Source: Trichobilharzia regenti
Taxonomy: Eukaryota; Platyhelminthes; Trematoda; Strigeidida; Schistosomatidae
Direction: 5' to 3'
DNA length: 64,000 nucleotides
Assembly (NCBI GenBank): GCA_944472135.2
Contig: OX235262.1
Span: forward strand, 168,701,509-168,765,508
Within the stretch, counting starts at the first letter, position 1. Every line of letters begins with the position of its first letter. Shown here piece after piece: positions 9,560 to 21,505 of this stretch. The notes beneath the pieces are model-generated. The model ran no database searches. It had not been told where the DNA came from and was given only the letters and a program-made list of their open reading frames with translations. A program made the position numbers and the translations under genes.

Positions 9560-11369
9560 CCGTGTTTCAACGAACTCATCACGCCTCATATCAGCCCTGA
9601 GTGCATATCACATGCAGGTATAATTCCTCTAAGCTAAGTGTGCAAATCAGAGTAAATGCTTGCACCGTATATTCGTTATCTGTAAGACTAACTAGTATGT
9701 AAGAACTAAGATTTGACCAGTTATACAACGTTTAATACGCTTTGAAACAATCAACGTACGCTGCTTACTTCTATGTCGCATTACCTAAGAACACGTAGCT
9801 ACCTTAAAATGTTTTCCGCTGAAAGTAATCTCCTATAGCAACTACTTTAGCGGGTAACTTAACGTAATCTTTGAATAACAAAGTAAAAGTGGGAATCCTG
9901 AAAACTTTCTTGGTGAAAAGATCGTCTCTTAGTCGAAAAAAGTAAATATACCGTAATCTTCATGAGAGCGTTTAGAGGCATTTATCTTATTACCTCAAAT
10001 GACTCACTATTTGCAGTCACTTCAGCAGTAAAAATATATCTACCGAAGACAGTCCTCATGACTTCTTGATATCATAACCTATTATAAGGAAAAAGATAAA
10101 TCCATAGGGCTATAGCAGTGAGACGCGTGATATTAATCCGAAATTCGCAGATCTTTGAATTCACTCCTCCCTTAAATATCCTTTACCTACCTCTTAATAA
10201 CCTTTGTATTTGCGCACTATTATACTCTATCTGGTCTTAACTACCTAGGCCTTTATTAGGGCAGAACTTACTCTTTTGTTCATATTCGTTGCTTGCTGAA
10301 AGTCTTGTTGCTTTGGTGAAAATGCACAACAACAGCAACGCCAATATTTGAACAAAGCTATATTTTCATTGAAAATATCGTCGTTTCTATGGCAAAACCA
10401 ATATGGTTAGCATTATACATTGCGAATGCGTACTATCATTCTAAGGACTCCATATCTCCCTTCCGTATATATTTTGTAAATGTACTTTAAACGATGTATT
10501 ATCCAAAATTGTATTTCATACCATTCCGCAGCTGCGCAGAATTTTCTTCTCTTCTTGAAATTGCGTTCAACCACGTGGCGGCATAGCACTCAACCAGATA
10601 CTCGCTATTCACTGGTTGGCAATAACTATCAGCATGAAACGGAACGAAGTTTGGGTTGTCGCTCAACTTCCATGGTGGCCTTAGTAAACGCTTTACAACA
10701 TAGCCTTTATAAGCACCTGTTCTGATTGCATGTACAATAATTGGACAATTTAAACTTTTGAAAAAGTAATAATTTATGATGCTTTAGGATTGTGATTTAT
10801 AATATTGCTGATCGTGCCTGTAAAAATGGCATGCACTTCTTGTAAACACCATTTTATACGAAATATAAACTATTCTTATTATTTGCTCTGGGCTTCAAAT
10901 CAGTTGGGACATTATATCAATAGCAGACAGTGTGCTGGATTTAACACGTCTGGTTAAATCACGCCCAATCTTCTGTAGGCAGGTTGATCACTAACTGACA
11001 AGGGTGCTTCATCATTATGATTCTTTCTTTTAATGTACGCCGGAGCACAAATATTTAAGATATACTACTAATGTTGTTTTAGTTACCATTTCAAGTGACA
11101 GACATAAGTTGAGAACGTGTGAATGGATATAGAAAAGGATGTATTCATCGGTTAAGGACTAAAACTGTTGATGAATTTCCGAAAGATTTATACAAAATGC
11201 GATTAGGCGCATTTAGTTTCCCCCACTATCCTGCAGATGCTTGGGAATGATTTCGCAGTAGCACTCCATCCAGTGAGCAGGTTTTAAGACTCTGCTTTCC
11301 GAGTTTGTAACTTTTCAGAGTTTAGTGTGCATGCAGAAATTACCACTGTCGAAAGATGACCCCCAGAAG
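9560..11369. other. Intron 1: no recognised gene or repeat
   Basis: 1.8 kb of AT-rich sequence. The only longer frame (10480-10725, plus) has no recognisable motif and lacks splice context. I see nothing else to annotate. Confidence 0.35.
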
Positions 11370-11890
11370 TTTTTCCTTTGGGTAAACTGAGGTCCTCTAT
11401 ACATCCACTTGAATATTTTGAAGCAGAAATATATCTCCGAAATAAACCACATAATGAACGGCTAAAGAAATTAGGCATATTTGCACTTAGCTACAGTCGG
11501 CTTAGGGGGAGTTTGATTACTGCCTACAAGATAACAAATTACCAGAATAACTCAAACAAAGTTGTTCTGCCATTGAGTAGGTATGGGCTTCCTCGTGGAA
11601 ATCCCAGAAGGATAGCTCACCAGAGGGCAAGGACCATGTTGCGCTCCCACTTCTTTTCATTGCGAGTTTACCGTCCCTGGAATTCCGTACCGGTAGGTGT
11701 AGCTATGTCACGTTCTGTGGACACCTCAATGTGAAGTCTGGACTATCATGCGGCGACAGAATTACTGCTTCCAAATGGCCTCTGCGCTTAAAATCCCATA
11801 CACCATTCTTGAGTAGAGAACAATTTTAGTCGTTTTATTTCCTTACATTGTCTCCAGGCTTACTGTCCTGGCAACTCTAACTAGCTTTAT
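11370..11890 (+). pseudogene. C-terminal end of a CR1-like LINE ORF2
   Basis: The frame 11378-11734 reads ERLKKLGIFALSYSRLRGSL, then ITAYKITN...RARTMLRSHFFSLRV and YRPWNSVPVGVAMSRSVDTS. This is the characteristic tail of CR1/Jockey LINE polymerases (R...L.LF.L..RR.RGDLI..YK, then R....FF..R....WN.LP..V....S...F). It ends at TGA 11732-11734 with about 150 bp of likely 3' UTR. It may come from the same family as the fragment at 5335-5695. Confidence 0.65.
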
Positions 11891-12672
11891 TATTATTGCT
11901 GATATATATATATATCAGCTGTCTACGTTTTCTTTATTTTTTTTCTGTGTTAATCTGAATAACTTCACTAATTATATATATTATAATTATTATCTCTTCT
12001 TTTGACCACGATACCGAAGGACTAACTGATGAAAGGATCAACTCCATCCGCTGTGGTGACAGTCTCCACACACTATCATACTACAAATCACATGTAATTA
12101 ATCCGAGCACTACTTCTTTTGGTGTCAACCAAAGCTACGACAATCGAGTGGTGGGACGAGCTACGCTAAAGTTTACCAAAGATCAAGAACCTATACCTCA
12201 CAATCAAGAGGCAAGAACAAAGAAATCAAACTGATTTTTACTAGCTCGTAAAAATGATACTGGATATTGGATTTACTCTTCCATTTGATGGTGTCTAGTG
12301 TGTCACTAATCTAATGAGTTGACTAAAAGTGTCCATGAAATGAATTTTGGGCGTAATCAATTAGTAGAATTTGGATACCTTAGTGAGATGTTGGATACCG
12401 TCATCCCCTGTTTGTAAATATGTTTGCAGGTTGTGAGCTGCTCGAGTGACCTTGTTCGCTCAAACTTAGATCCTGTCCTTCTGTTTTGTTGCGGATTTTC
12501 GAAACAACGGTTATCGTTGCCATACTGGTTGTTTACGTTGAACGATGCTTTGTATTGTAAAAAAGCGAATTAAAAAGAAATATGAAAACCTGATTGAAAC
12601 CTGCAAGCTTAAAACAAATGAGGTGCTGATTGGTTTCCAAAATATAATATAGCAGTTTTCATGTTTTCTTAG
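11891..12672. other. Intron 1 3' part; short AT microsatellite
   Basis: Contains (TA)n at about 11900-11915 and AT-rich sequence, ending in tgttttcttag, the acceptor of the next exon. No gene is seen. Confidence 0.4.
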
Positions 12673-12862
12673 AGATCTGATAGAGCTTTTTGGTCGTTAT
12701 ATAGTAAACTCTACTCAGAAATCAAAGGGCGACTTCAGGAGAAACCTGGAACGCATTGTCCTAGTTTCGGATATGGTTGATGATGAACTGACTAACCTTT
12801 TTTCAAGATGTCAGTCTGTTTTAGGCAACCGCATTAGAATGTTGACACCAGCACCTTTAACT
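12673..12862 (+). CDS. Coding exon of the split gene
   Basis: Acceptor ttttcttag at 12672, donor ACT|gtaagt at 12862. After one leading base the frame gives 63 codons without a stop: DLIELFGRYIVNSTQ at the start, LERIVLVSDMVDDELTNLFS in the middle and RIRMLTPAPLT at the end. The consensus donor, pyrimidine-rich acceptor and in-phase link to the next exon (phase 0) support it. The product looks globular. It is below most ORF length cut-offs because it has no early ATG. Confidence 0.7.
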
Positions 12863-13179
12863 GTAAGTTATGCGACTTCCACCACAGTATTCATAACGTT
12901 TCCTATTTTTTAGATAACCGTAAGACTTTAGAACTTATGTAGTGTGTTTAGACTCGCAATTCCTTGTGCCATCAGGTATTTTCAGGCGTATTCCTTCAAG
13001 GAAATTCTCGCGTTGATATTATCTGTCACCTGCAGTGCTCCTAATCTCTCTTAGGATTGTTATCCATGACCTATGCTCAGTTGGAGGTGCTTATGGAATT
13101 TTCCCATAGTTTCTTGGGCAATTCTCACTTCTTTTTTGTAACTTTCACGAGAAGACTAATCGCTGGTTGAAGAAAATTA

Positions 13180-13690
13180 TTTTTATATCCTTTAATTCCT
13201 AGAGGAACATAGGGCTTCAGCTGCGCGTCTCCATTGCGTTCGGTTTTCTGCCAACTTTTTTACCCCGCTCCAAGTCTGTCCACATGCTTTCATCTCCTCT
13301 TCACATGACCTCCTCCAAGTCACCCTTGGACGACCAACTCGCCAATACTGGGAGAGATCGCCTCCCATTGCATCAGGGCCTTTTTTGCCGTTGGTGACAT
13401 CATGATAGCCGCGCCTTCGGTTTGCGTCTGGTTATCTTCTGGGTGACCGGAGTAGATCACTGACTCACCGGTTGACAACTTTGTGAGTCCATTCCCGTTC
13501 CATCTACTTCCACATATCCCCAGTACTTGAATTCCGTATCGTTTCATTTCATTTGCGATCTGGGCAGCTTTGCCGATCTCGTACATAGTGTGGACATTCC
13601 ATGTCCCCACACAGACTTTTTCTTTTGTCGCAAGGAGACTCATCGTGCTGAAGAAAAGATGCGGTTTTATCATACGCGAGATGCAGACAG
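13180..13690 (-). mobile_element. RTE-A copy with a large internal deletion (endonuclease start joined to 3' end)
   Basis: On the minus strand, 13673-13340 encodes the N-terminal part of an RTE endonuclease (GTWNVHTMYEIGKAAQI, VLGICGSRWNGNG, YSGHPEDNQ). At about 13336-13340 it passes directly into the RTE-A 3' end (gaagccctatgttcctctag then aaggatataaaaat), as seen at 5696 and 59690. The rest of the endonuclease, the linker and the reverse transcriptase are missing. The junction lies in ...ggcgagttggtcg. Confidence 0.75.
13320..13673 (-). pseudogene. RTE-A apurinic-type endonuclease, N-terminal fragment
   Basis: A 117-codon frame. The start contains the GTWNVHT block, in which the Asn is the first metal-site residue of the exonuclease-endonuclease-phosphatase fold. 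The GICGSRW block stands where active members have E-T/S-x-W, so the catalytic Glu position reads Gly in this copy. The fold is cut off after about 110 residues. Confidence 0.7.
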
Positions 13691-14807
13691 ATGTATTTAA
13701 TTAAGAGTGATAATTCTTAAGATAGGTGGTCACTTCAAAAATATGACTGACACATGAAAATGTTTTCGAAAGAAACTTGTAGTCGTAGATATGTTTATAA
13801 AAATCTCTAATCATACGTCATAGTTGCAGCCAATCTCTTCTACGGAAAATAAAGGAACATAAATAGTGGCTTCCGTTAGTGTGAAATGAGACTGGTGGCG
13901 TTTCCAATGCCTACCATTGGTGTTTCTTGCTTTTTTCGGTAGTCGCATTCTCACATCAGAAGCATATCTTATCACCTGCATTGAAGTTGAGGCGTACTAG
14001 GAAAGTTGCAAAACAGAACTTTGATGAATAGTGCTTTGGGATGATTTGGAGACCGTGAGTCTGTCTTTATATCAAGCGCCAGAAAAAGAGAAAACATACG
14101 TTGCACTGATATCGGCTTCTGAATGTACAGGTATTGACTGGTACATAATAATATTTACTCAATACAGTGTAGATGAAATGCTAGTTTACAGACACCTATG
14201 TTGTAGAACGTAGAATAACTCGAATCGAATATTCGTAGTTAACAGACGCTGGTCTTTTTTGATATGCCCTCAAAGTTTACAGATACAATGATGACGAAAA
14301 TGTATAAATGATAACGACTTACCTACAAGTTCACATATAAGGTGGTTTTGATGTAATAGGACTCATTAGGAATGTCTATAAAGGTGAACGTCATGAGAAA
14401 TTAAGTTGCCGGTTAAGTAATATATAGGAATTTGCTTTGCTGAAACATGAAACTTTTATCACTAACTTCCTAAAATACGATAAAATGCTTTAAAGTAAAG
14501 AATGCTATTGACAGCCATATATATTTATGAGGAGTGCACATCGTGTTGCTATTATCTTGTTTCCGTTTGCGAATCATCAGATCTTGGAGACATGTTCGTC
14601 AAGTCTCCTAAACTTCTCTTATGTTTGTTTTTAATGGTTTTAGTAAGATTAACATTTATCTTATTGTGCCTTTCATTTTGGAGCTGTTTATATGTGGTAC
14701 CTTGCTTCGGATATCCCTGCTTACCTTAACGCATCATGCAATTCGCAAAAAGTTGTTTAGTGTAATAAACAGATGTGCTATATAATTGCAGATTATGTTT
14801 GTTTAAG
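13691..14807. other. Intron 2, no recognised element
   Basis: 1.1 kb of AT-rich intron. Short frames at 14031-14213 and 14502-14729 show no motif. It ends at the acceptor ttatgtttgtttaag. Confidence 0.35.
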
Positions 14808-15004
14808 ACCACAGGTTATTCTGAAGTCAACTCTTTACTTATGGAAGCTTCTGCTAAGAAACGTTTGCGTCAGCCGGTTGACGAAGAATACATAACATAT
14901 CATTTGGCTAACTCGACTCGGCTTCTCTGCATGTTAGAAACAAATATTGGACTGCAAGGCGTTGGTGGTTTATCGGAAATGTCTAAATTGCAAGAAATAT
15001 GTAC
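14808..15004 (+). CDS. Coding exon of the split gene
   Basis: Acceptor tgtttaag at 14807, donor AC|gtgagt at 15004. It begins in phase 0, matching the previous exon, and leaves two bases. The product starts TTGYSEVNSLLMEASAKKR, continues PVDEEYITYHLANSTRLLC and ends GLSEMSKLQEIC. The composition is that of an ordinary soluble protein. The frame stays open for 66 codons and closes immediately after the donor. Confidence 0.75.
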
Positions 15005-16606
15005 GTGAGTAATATTTTAGTACGTTTCTCCTTGAGTTTCTTATTTTTCTATATCCTGTTGGTTCATCACGTTGTGTAGATGAATGACAGTTTTCATTGT
15101 CGTATCACTACTAGGATTTCATAGATAAGATTGTTGCATCTAGTAATCAAGAGATTGTCCAACGAAGGTTAGTGTAAACTTCACGTTCCTGAATAATTAG
15201 GAGTTTCAAGGACATGTCACTTACTTGCAAGTACATAAGTGCACAGTGTAAAAGTTAGTAGTCATGTGCTGGATGATACTGACATCGATTGTTTTTATCA
15301 CATAAGTAGATAGATTAAGGATCAACCAACCTTTATTGTCTGTTTCTTTTGTCTGTTTACTTATCATAATTACTGTATCTGCAGCATAGCCGCTACCAGC
15401 TGCTTATAAGCGCATATAGTTCTTGATTAACTCAAAAGAAGATAAAGTGTTAACCTGTCTGTACCATTAATACCAATTTTAACCTACATCGCCTAAAGCC
15501 TGCAGTTTTACATTTCGGTGGTTATGCGAACCCTGGTTAGGCGATTTGCACTTTTTTCTGGACAGCCTAAACAATAAATTCATCGATTAGTATCTGGTTT
15601 TGATCTAAACATTTGTCTGTCTTTTTCTTCTAGTCTAATCATACTCGCAATAATATATAGTACATTAAATTAGATAATCAGTAGTCATGCGTAAGATATG
15701 TCCCAGGCACCCTAGGTAGTTGAAATGTATAATTTTCTGGGATGATTAAAAATTTACATCAAGCTCGTAAATGGTTTGCGACAATGGTAGTTGTATCAAG
15801 CGCGTGGAGCATAAGAGAATCAACGATGTTTAAGTACTTGTTCTCCATATTCCTTCTATGTGCATTAACTGTGTTTCACAGTCATACAGGGGTGCGTATA
15901 ACCTATTTGTATGTAGTGTATTTAACACTCACAAGACAATAATGCTATTTGTATGGTGTGAGCTTACTTAGGTATCTCCAACAAATTGGTCAATCCTGGT
16001 GAAGTAATATGTAAAAAACTTAGATGGACATTATTTTCTTGTCTTTTGTGTACTTTCACATGGGTGTTTTCGAAGTAAGGTAACTTAAACTGTTGGATAT
16101 TTGTGTAAAGTACTGCACTGCTTTAGTTACTCAGTAAGATCGCCTTAGACAATGATGGAGTATTCGAGTAAACTTCATTCACTACGGAGGTAAATATATG
16201 TAGCAGGTATCCTTCCAGGTGATAAAACTTTACTATAAAACTTATCCATCGATAGACAGAGTTAATCATATAGATACCTTCTGATCACTCACAACTCAGT
16301 GAGTTGATGACAAAAGTTTCCACTTTCGTTGGTCATTGTCCAACTTAATTTCAGTACATTTAAAGATTGAGCTAATCAAGTTGAAATTTATGTTGTAGGT
16401 CGTTACTCACTCCTTAATGTTAACTAAATAAAGGTACAATGATAATTTTGGAAGATGTTTCACATAATAATCGGGTATTGATATTGTCCATCTGAGAGGC
16501 GATTTTGCTAAATTTATTAAAATATCCTGGTTTTCTAGTGTGTTCCACTGTTGTGTTCGAAATATCATTAAAAAATAGTATTGTTTTGTTGTGTGATATG
16601 TCCAAA
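15005..16606. other. Intron 3, 5' part
   Basis: AT-rich intron. A short, badly decayed relic (tcccaggcaccctaggtagt near 15700) may derive from the hammerhead-SINE family. Nothing else could be supported. Confidence 0.3.
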
Positions 16607-17392
16607 AACAAAACACGTAGTTCAGCGAAAAGTCTCTTTTCGGCGAATTCATTTTTTCTTAGCTGTAAAATTGCAAATATATGTGTTATTTTGTATGGAT
16701 GTGTACATTAAGTTTGTCAAACAAAATTACAATTGGTTATGGTTATTTTAACTAAACAGGTGCAGATTGGTAATTGGAGTTACATAATACGAAATCGGTC
16801 AAGGAAATTGGTTGTTAATGAATCTTTTGCAATTAATAGTATTCTCTGAGCTGGTTATTTTAGTTGTTAATGAAACTGGTGTAGTAATGAAGGTGATGAG
16901 TTGTCACAAACAGTCATTAAAAGGAAGTTAAGTAATAATATGAACAATTTGATGATTGAGTTGTACTCAGGTTTCACATAGGAACAAAGTAGAGCATGTG
17001 AAATTAAGTAAGAGTTCTAAATGAATGGAAGAATTATAAGCAATTAAAGAAAGAGGCAGAAAAAAATAAAACAAAATTAAGTCATTAAAAATAAATCACC
17101 ATACTCTTCATATTATTATTTAACTCCCTTTTAACAACTGTGACAACTCATCACCTTCGTTACTACACCATTTTCATTAACACCCAATTTCCCTGACCGA
17201 TTTCGTATTACGTAACTCCAATTACCAATCTTCACCTGTTTGGGTTAAAATAACCATAACCAATTGTAATTTTGTTTGACAAACTTAATGTGCATATCCA
17301 TACAAAATAACACATATATTTGCGATTTTACAGCTAAGAAAAAATGAATTCGCCGTAAAGAGACTTTTCGCTGAACTAGGTGTTTTGTTTTC
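16607..17392. repeat. Fold-back element: inverted repeat with about 300-bp arms
   Basis: The left arm (16607-16955) pairs with the right arm (about 17105-17392), read in reverse complement. Shared blocks include gttcagcgaaaagtctcttt, aaattacaattggttatggt and gtaatgaaggtgatgagttg. The left arm has an extra segment of about 45 bp near 16826-16870. The roughly 150-bp centre has no gene. Frames on both strands here are mirror products of the arms. No transposase is present, so it could be a fold-back or MITE-like element, or a local inverted duplication. Confidence 0.7.
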
Positions 17393-17595
17393 ATTAATGC
17401 CTGGATGGGGAGATTATCCATGAATGTATCCAAAAAACGAATTAATTAATTAATTAATATGGAAGACACGTTTGCATTTGGGACTTTTGAGACTCAATGT
17501 GAAACTATCTTATATTTTCGAGTAGTCAGCCTGTTGATTTTCTTAGGAGGCCTTCACTTCACCCGATATGTTTTATGGTTAATTAACACGATACT

Positions 17596-17852
17596 GAGTG
17601 CATCGGTGGCTCAGGGGTAGAATGCTTGCCAACTACGCATGTGGTCCGGGGTTTGATCCCAGGCCGGCGCACTCCAAAACCTCACTGAGCCTGTAGTAAG
17701 TCAGGTTGAGAAGGAAGGTTGGGCGTACGGCTAGCAATCTCACTCCGTAAAAAACCTTAAAAATAAAAAAAACCTGCTGCTACTGAGACTCCAGAGCTCT
17801 AGCTTGAAACTCTCTATTCCACTCAGAACGTAAAGAAATAAAAAAAATAAAC
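17596..17852 (+). mobile_element. tRNA-derived SINE, family SINE-a
   Basis: The head gcatcggtggctcaggggta carries an RNA polymerase III A-box-like motif and ggggtttgatccc a B-box-like motif. The conserved body (gaaggttgggcgtacggctagcaa) and tail (ttgaaactctctattccac) follow. It ends in an A-rich tail. Confidence 0.75.
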
Positions 17853-18162
17853 AGGATATTAAAGTGTGTAATATTAAGTGTATAAAAATCCTAAGAAACT
17901 TGTGAGATAAATTTGCCTTGATTTTGACATGTTATTGTTCCAAAGTACTCATTAGTTTGAAAGTTATTCATAGGCTAGTAAGTGCTGAGTATGTTTTGTT
18001 TGTGTATTCCCAGTAACATTCTTCACCAGTCACACTGCTTTTCAATGAACATTTTCTCACTCTAGAGTATTTAGCATTCTGCTAGCCTATTTAGATTTAT
18101 ATAATTATTTTAAACATTAGGACATTAATAATAATAATTTATTTTAATTTTTTTAAATTTAA

Positions 18163-18344
18163 TTTTTGATTACAGCTTGATTCCACACTGTATTTTTGGT
18201 ACAAGTATGGAATTTTCAGCATGGATATCGGTAGCCCAAATTTTGCAGGCCGACCATAGATATCAGGTGTGCGCCGACGTGGGCTCGAACCTCGGACCAT
18301 GTGCATGGTTGGCGAGAGTCCTAACCACTGTGCCACCGACGCAC
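18163..18344 (-). mobile_element. tRNA-derived SINE, family SINE-b
   Basis: In reverse complement it starts with the same tRNA-like head as SINE-a (tgcgtcggtggcacagtggt, B box ggttcgag) but has a different, shorter body. The tail reads tggaatcaagctgtaatc and ends in T/A-rich sequence. Other copies lie at 35932-36113 and 46760-46945. Confidence 0.75.
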
Positions 18345-18495
18345 AATATCGATGTTTGATTACAAGAATATTCACACTACATCATTCTAAAAGGCTCCTA
18401 CTCCGAAAATTCACCCTTGAGTCAGCCGTCAGTATTTAAAAAGGTCGGTGTACTACAAACATATGGTCACCTGTCGCCTCCACTTGAAACATAGA

Positions 18496-18719
18496 TTCCT
18501 TCACGTTCCCAGTGGAACATAGGGCTTCAAGCTATTGGTTTGAAGTTTCTGTAGCAGTGTATATTTTTACAGGATGGGGTTGCTAGCCTCATACCCAACC
18601 TTTTCCCTTTACCAGCATTATTTCTGGCTTAGGGAGGTAAAGGAGTGCGTCGGCCGGGGATCGAACCCCGGACCATATGCATGATCGGCGAGCGTCCTAA
18701 CCTCTATGCCACCGACGCT
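18496..18719 (-). mobile_element. tRNA-derived SINE, family SINE-a
   Basis: Full-length copy on the minus strand. The head in reverse complement is agcgtcggtggcatagaggt with B box ggttcgatcccc; the body is gctggtaaagggaaaaggtt; the tail is gaagccctatgttccactgg. The ends GCGTCGG and CCGGCCGACGC can form a tRNA-like acceptor stem. Confidence 0.8.
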
Positions 18720-19474
18720 GAGGACATTAATACATTTATGTTAATGTATATGGACAGGCTGATGACATTTCTGAGACTGTTAACCATCCACTTGCTTTTC
18801 ATACGTGTATCGTAAAAAAATACGTCGCTTACTCATGGAGTAAAATCCTAGTTCTTTTGCCAACTAGGAATTACTATTTTAATTGTCAGCAGCTGTAGAT
18901 TTCGATAAAAATAAGTATAGTGTAGAGTTACCGCAGCTGGCATTCCACAGCAAAATCATGTTTTGATTGACAATTTTTGTAATGGCCAGATGTTCACGCC
19001 AGGATTACGTACTGGTATCACCACTACTGAATATGGGCAGTTGTGTGGAAAGGAGGTGATCAAACACAGAAATGCCTCAGTTGATTGAATAGGTTGTGTT
19101 TGCCTTCGCCGTAAATAAAAGGCTAGATTAATAGTACAGCAGTGCTAAAAATGATTCAGATTACTTTGTCTACTTCATGAAGTTAAATTCATTAACGTGC
19201 AAAGCTAATCGAAGTATTGGCTTTCTAACCTCTTCATATAGATAGCAACTGCAATTGTCACTTAAGCTGCAGTGATTTACCTTATCAGTGTATTTTAGAA
19301 GACATGGTTGTTCTTCTTTTGAATGATTGTAATTTTCTTTTTCTGTAAAGCACTAATACTGCATTGTATGTGCAAAATTTTTGTTTAATGATGAATCATC
19401 AATGGAATATTGCATAGTAGTCAATGTAAATAAGAGTGCGGCGACATTTCGGTCCATTGTAACCCTCTTTTCTG
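18720..19474. other. Intron 3 segment without recognised feature
   Basis: AT-rich; no supported gene or shared repeat. Confidence 0.3.
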
Positions 19475-19590
19475 TACTGTCTGTCTGTCTGGATTCAACA
19501 TAGAACTTGGCACTGAAGTGCAGCACTTCGAGTTGGCACATTCCAAATAGCACACAAAGGTAGGCAAGAAGATGAGTGAAGAGAATCTTT
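19475..19590 (-). mobile_element. RTE-B 3' end fragment (minus)
   Basis: In reverse complement it ends gaatccagacagacagacag, the terminal signature of RTE-B copies (hairpin-like aagtgctg...cactt...agttctatgttg, then CAGA repeats). It abuts an RTE-B fragment in the opposite orientation. Confidence 0.7.
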
Positions 19591-20280
19591 TATGTACTAG
19601 CTATCTTTGATCATAGGTGCCTGCTTTTTATCTCCTGTGTGAAGTGATATAATAAGGTGAGCAATATTAAGGTTGGGCATCGGTCGAGTGCTAGGTAAGG
19701 AGGGGAAATCAATCGACGTGGTTGTGAAGTTATATCGATTGAGATGGTTAGGACATGCGTCACGTATGCCTCGTCATCGCCCTCCTCGACAGGCAGTGTT
19801 GGCTGACATAGCATCTATCAGGTATGAAAAAACTATTGGTGGTCAAACCAAAACTTAGAGTCAGTCAATGAAATTCATAACAGTTAGTTTACGCCAGTCA
19901 CGTAGGAAGATGTAGACTTCCTGGTTGGTAGGGGTACTTGTGATGGTAAAAACCAATGAAGGCTGGAGACAATTGATGATATGGCTCAAACTCATCTTTG
20001 TCAATTACTGATATAAGTATAAAACTTGGGCACTCTGGTAGAGTATAACTCCATTATGGATAAGATTTTATTTTGTCAATGGTGCAGGTGCATTCACTCT
20101 ATGTGATTTGTCATATACAATAAAACTACTGTTCCTCCATACTAGTATTCTTTTTCCCCCACACTCCTGTTTATTATCTCTCTTTACTGTCGTCTCTTGC
20201 TGTGTGTGCCACACTGAGTGTGGTAACTGGAACTGCTTCCCATCTGTGCATAGTTCTATGTTGAAAGCAGTCAGTCAATT
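19591..20280 (+). mobile_element. RTE-B C-terminal fragment (plus)
   Basis: Encodes RLRWLGHASRMPRHRPPRQA within the frame 19673-19858, matching the end of the RTE-B ORF2 (GKSIDE.VKL.RLRWLGHVLRMP). It continues into a 3' UTR ending agttctatgttgaaagcagt. A stretch near 20015-20065 (aaaacttgggcactctggta) resembles the left end of the inverted-repeat element at 52432 and interrupts the alignment. Confidence 0.65.
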
Positions 20281-20499
20281 GTGCTACTATAATTGCTGTA
20301 GTTTAGATGTGCATCATTTAAAGCTAGCTGTATTATTGACGTGGAAGACACGTAGTTTCATTGTTTTACTCCAGTTATAGCAAAGTGAACTGTCTGACAA
20401 AAATGCTTGCATCATATAGATTGTATCAAAGAGTTGGAGAGTTGACACATTTCATGATGGATAAGTTAACACCTGATCCAGTCGACCAGAACATTTTTG

Positions 20500-20590
20500 C
20501 GTAGAACCCTAAACTACTGATTGGATGAGATGAGTAGTTGCGTAACACTCATACCAACCGGTAATGCTTACTAGCTGGATTGAAATGATG
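20500..20590 (+). repeat. Unclassified repeat, related to 21250-21345
   Basis: The segment around gagatgagtagttgcgtaac and cataccaaccggtaatgctt resembles gagatgagtaactgcatacc at 21250-21345. The SINE at 20928 lies between the two. The family is unknown. Confidence 0.45.
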
Positions 20591-20927
20591 TAACCACCGG
20601 AGGGCTGTTTTGTTCGAGCTCACCAGAGCGGTGTACCGCGTTTTGACACATCTCAGAGAGCCAAACTAGTTGAAACCACCCTACTTCTGCTTAGCTACTT
20701 GAGCGAATAACTGGTGACACACGGTACGAGGGGTGAAATTTTTCGACAACAGTATCCTCTGAGGGAGACTCAGCCTGCCATAAGCCCTGATGGTGTTCTC
20801 GTGACTTTTGTTGCCAGATCTGCCAAATGCGATGGGATAGTACGCGACCTAGTGGTTTTGTGCAAGGTTTGAAGAGGGCTGTGTGCTATATGCATGCGCC
20901 TCGCCCCGATTGTGTTTGTGCGTCGGT

Positions 20928-21156
20928 GGTATAGCGGTAGAATGCTTGCCAACCATGCATATGGTTTGGCGTTCGATCTTTGGCCGACGCACTCCACCTC
21001 TCTTAGCCAGTAATAAGACTGGTAAAGAGGGAAGGTTGGGTATGAGGCTGACTAGCAACCCCATCCCATAAAAATAAACACCACTGCCACTGAAACTTCA
21101 GAACTCTCGCCTGAAACCCTATGTTCCACCATTGGAAACGTAAAGGTATAAAAACG
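20928..21156 (+). mobile_element. tRNA-derived SINE, family SINE-a
   Basis: Head gtgcgtcggtggtatagcgg, B box gcgttcgatc (mutated from ggttcgatc), body gaaggttgggtatgaggctg, tail gaaaccctatgttccacc. Full length. Confidence 0.78.
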
Positions 21157-21505
21157 TCTCCTCCGAAAACCAAATTATTCCGACGACGACAGTATGTGAT
21201 CTGCTTGGCACCATAAATCGTAGTCAAGATAGCGAGCATAAGGCTACTCTACTACTGACTGGCTGAGATGAGTAACTGCATACCACTGATACCAACCAGA
21301 GTAGTGCGTGCTAATTAGCAAGCTGGAGGCGATCTAGACACCGGAACGTCATATTCATGTCATGTTACTTGAATTTTATATATTTATCCAGTGAAGGAGT
21401 GAATATGACTAGCACAACTTGTAAACTTCTCTTCTCTTCTGCATTACTTGATTATTTGTGAGTGTAGTGTGCAGATTCAAGTCCATAACTGTTACTAGCT
21501 TACAA

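Noticed and set aside
16407..16711. Overlapping frames on both strands in intron 3
   Set aside because: They are mirror products of the inverted repeat at 16607-17392, with no motif and no splice context.
20108..20380. 90-codon frame
   Set aside because: It lies in the RTE-B 3' UTR and flanking sequence; its composition is low-complexity hydrophobic.
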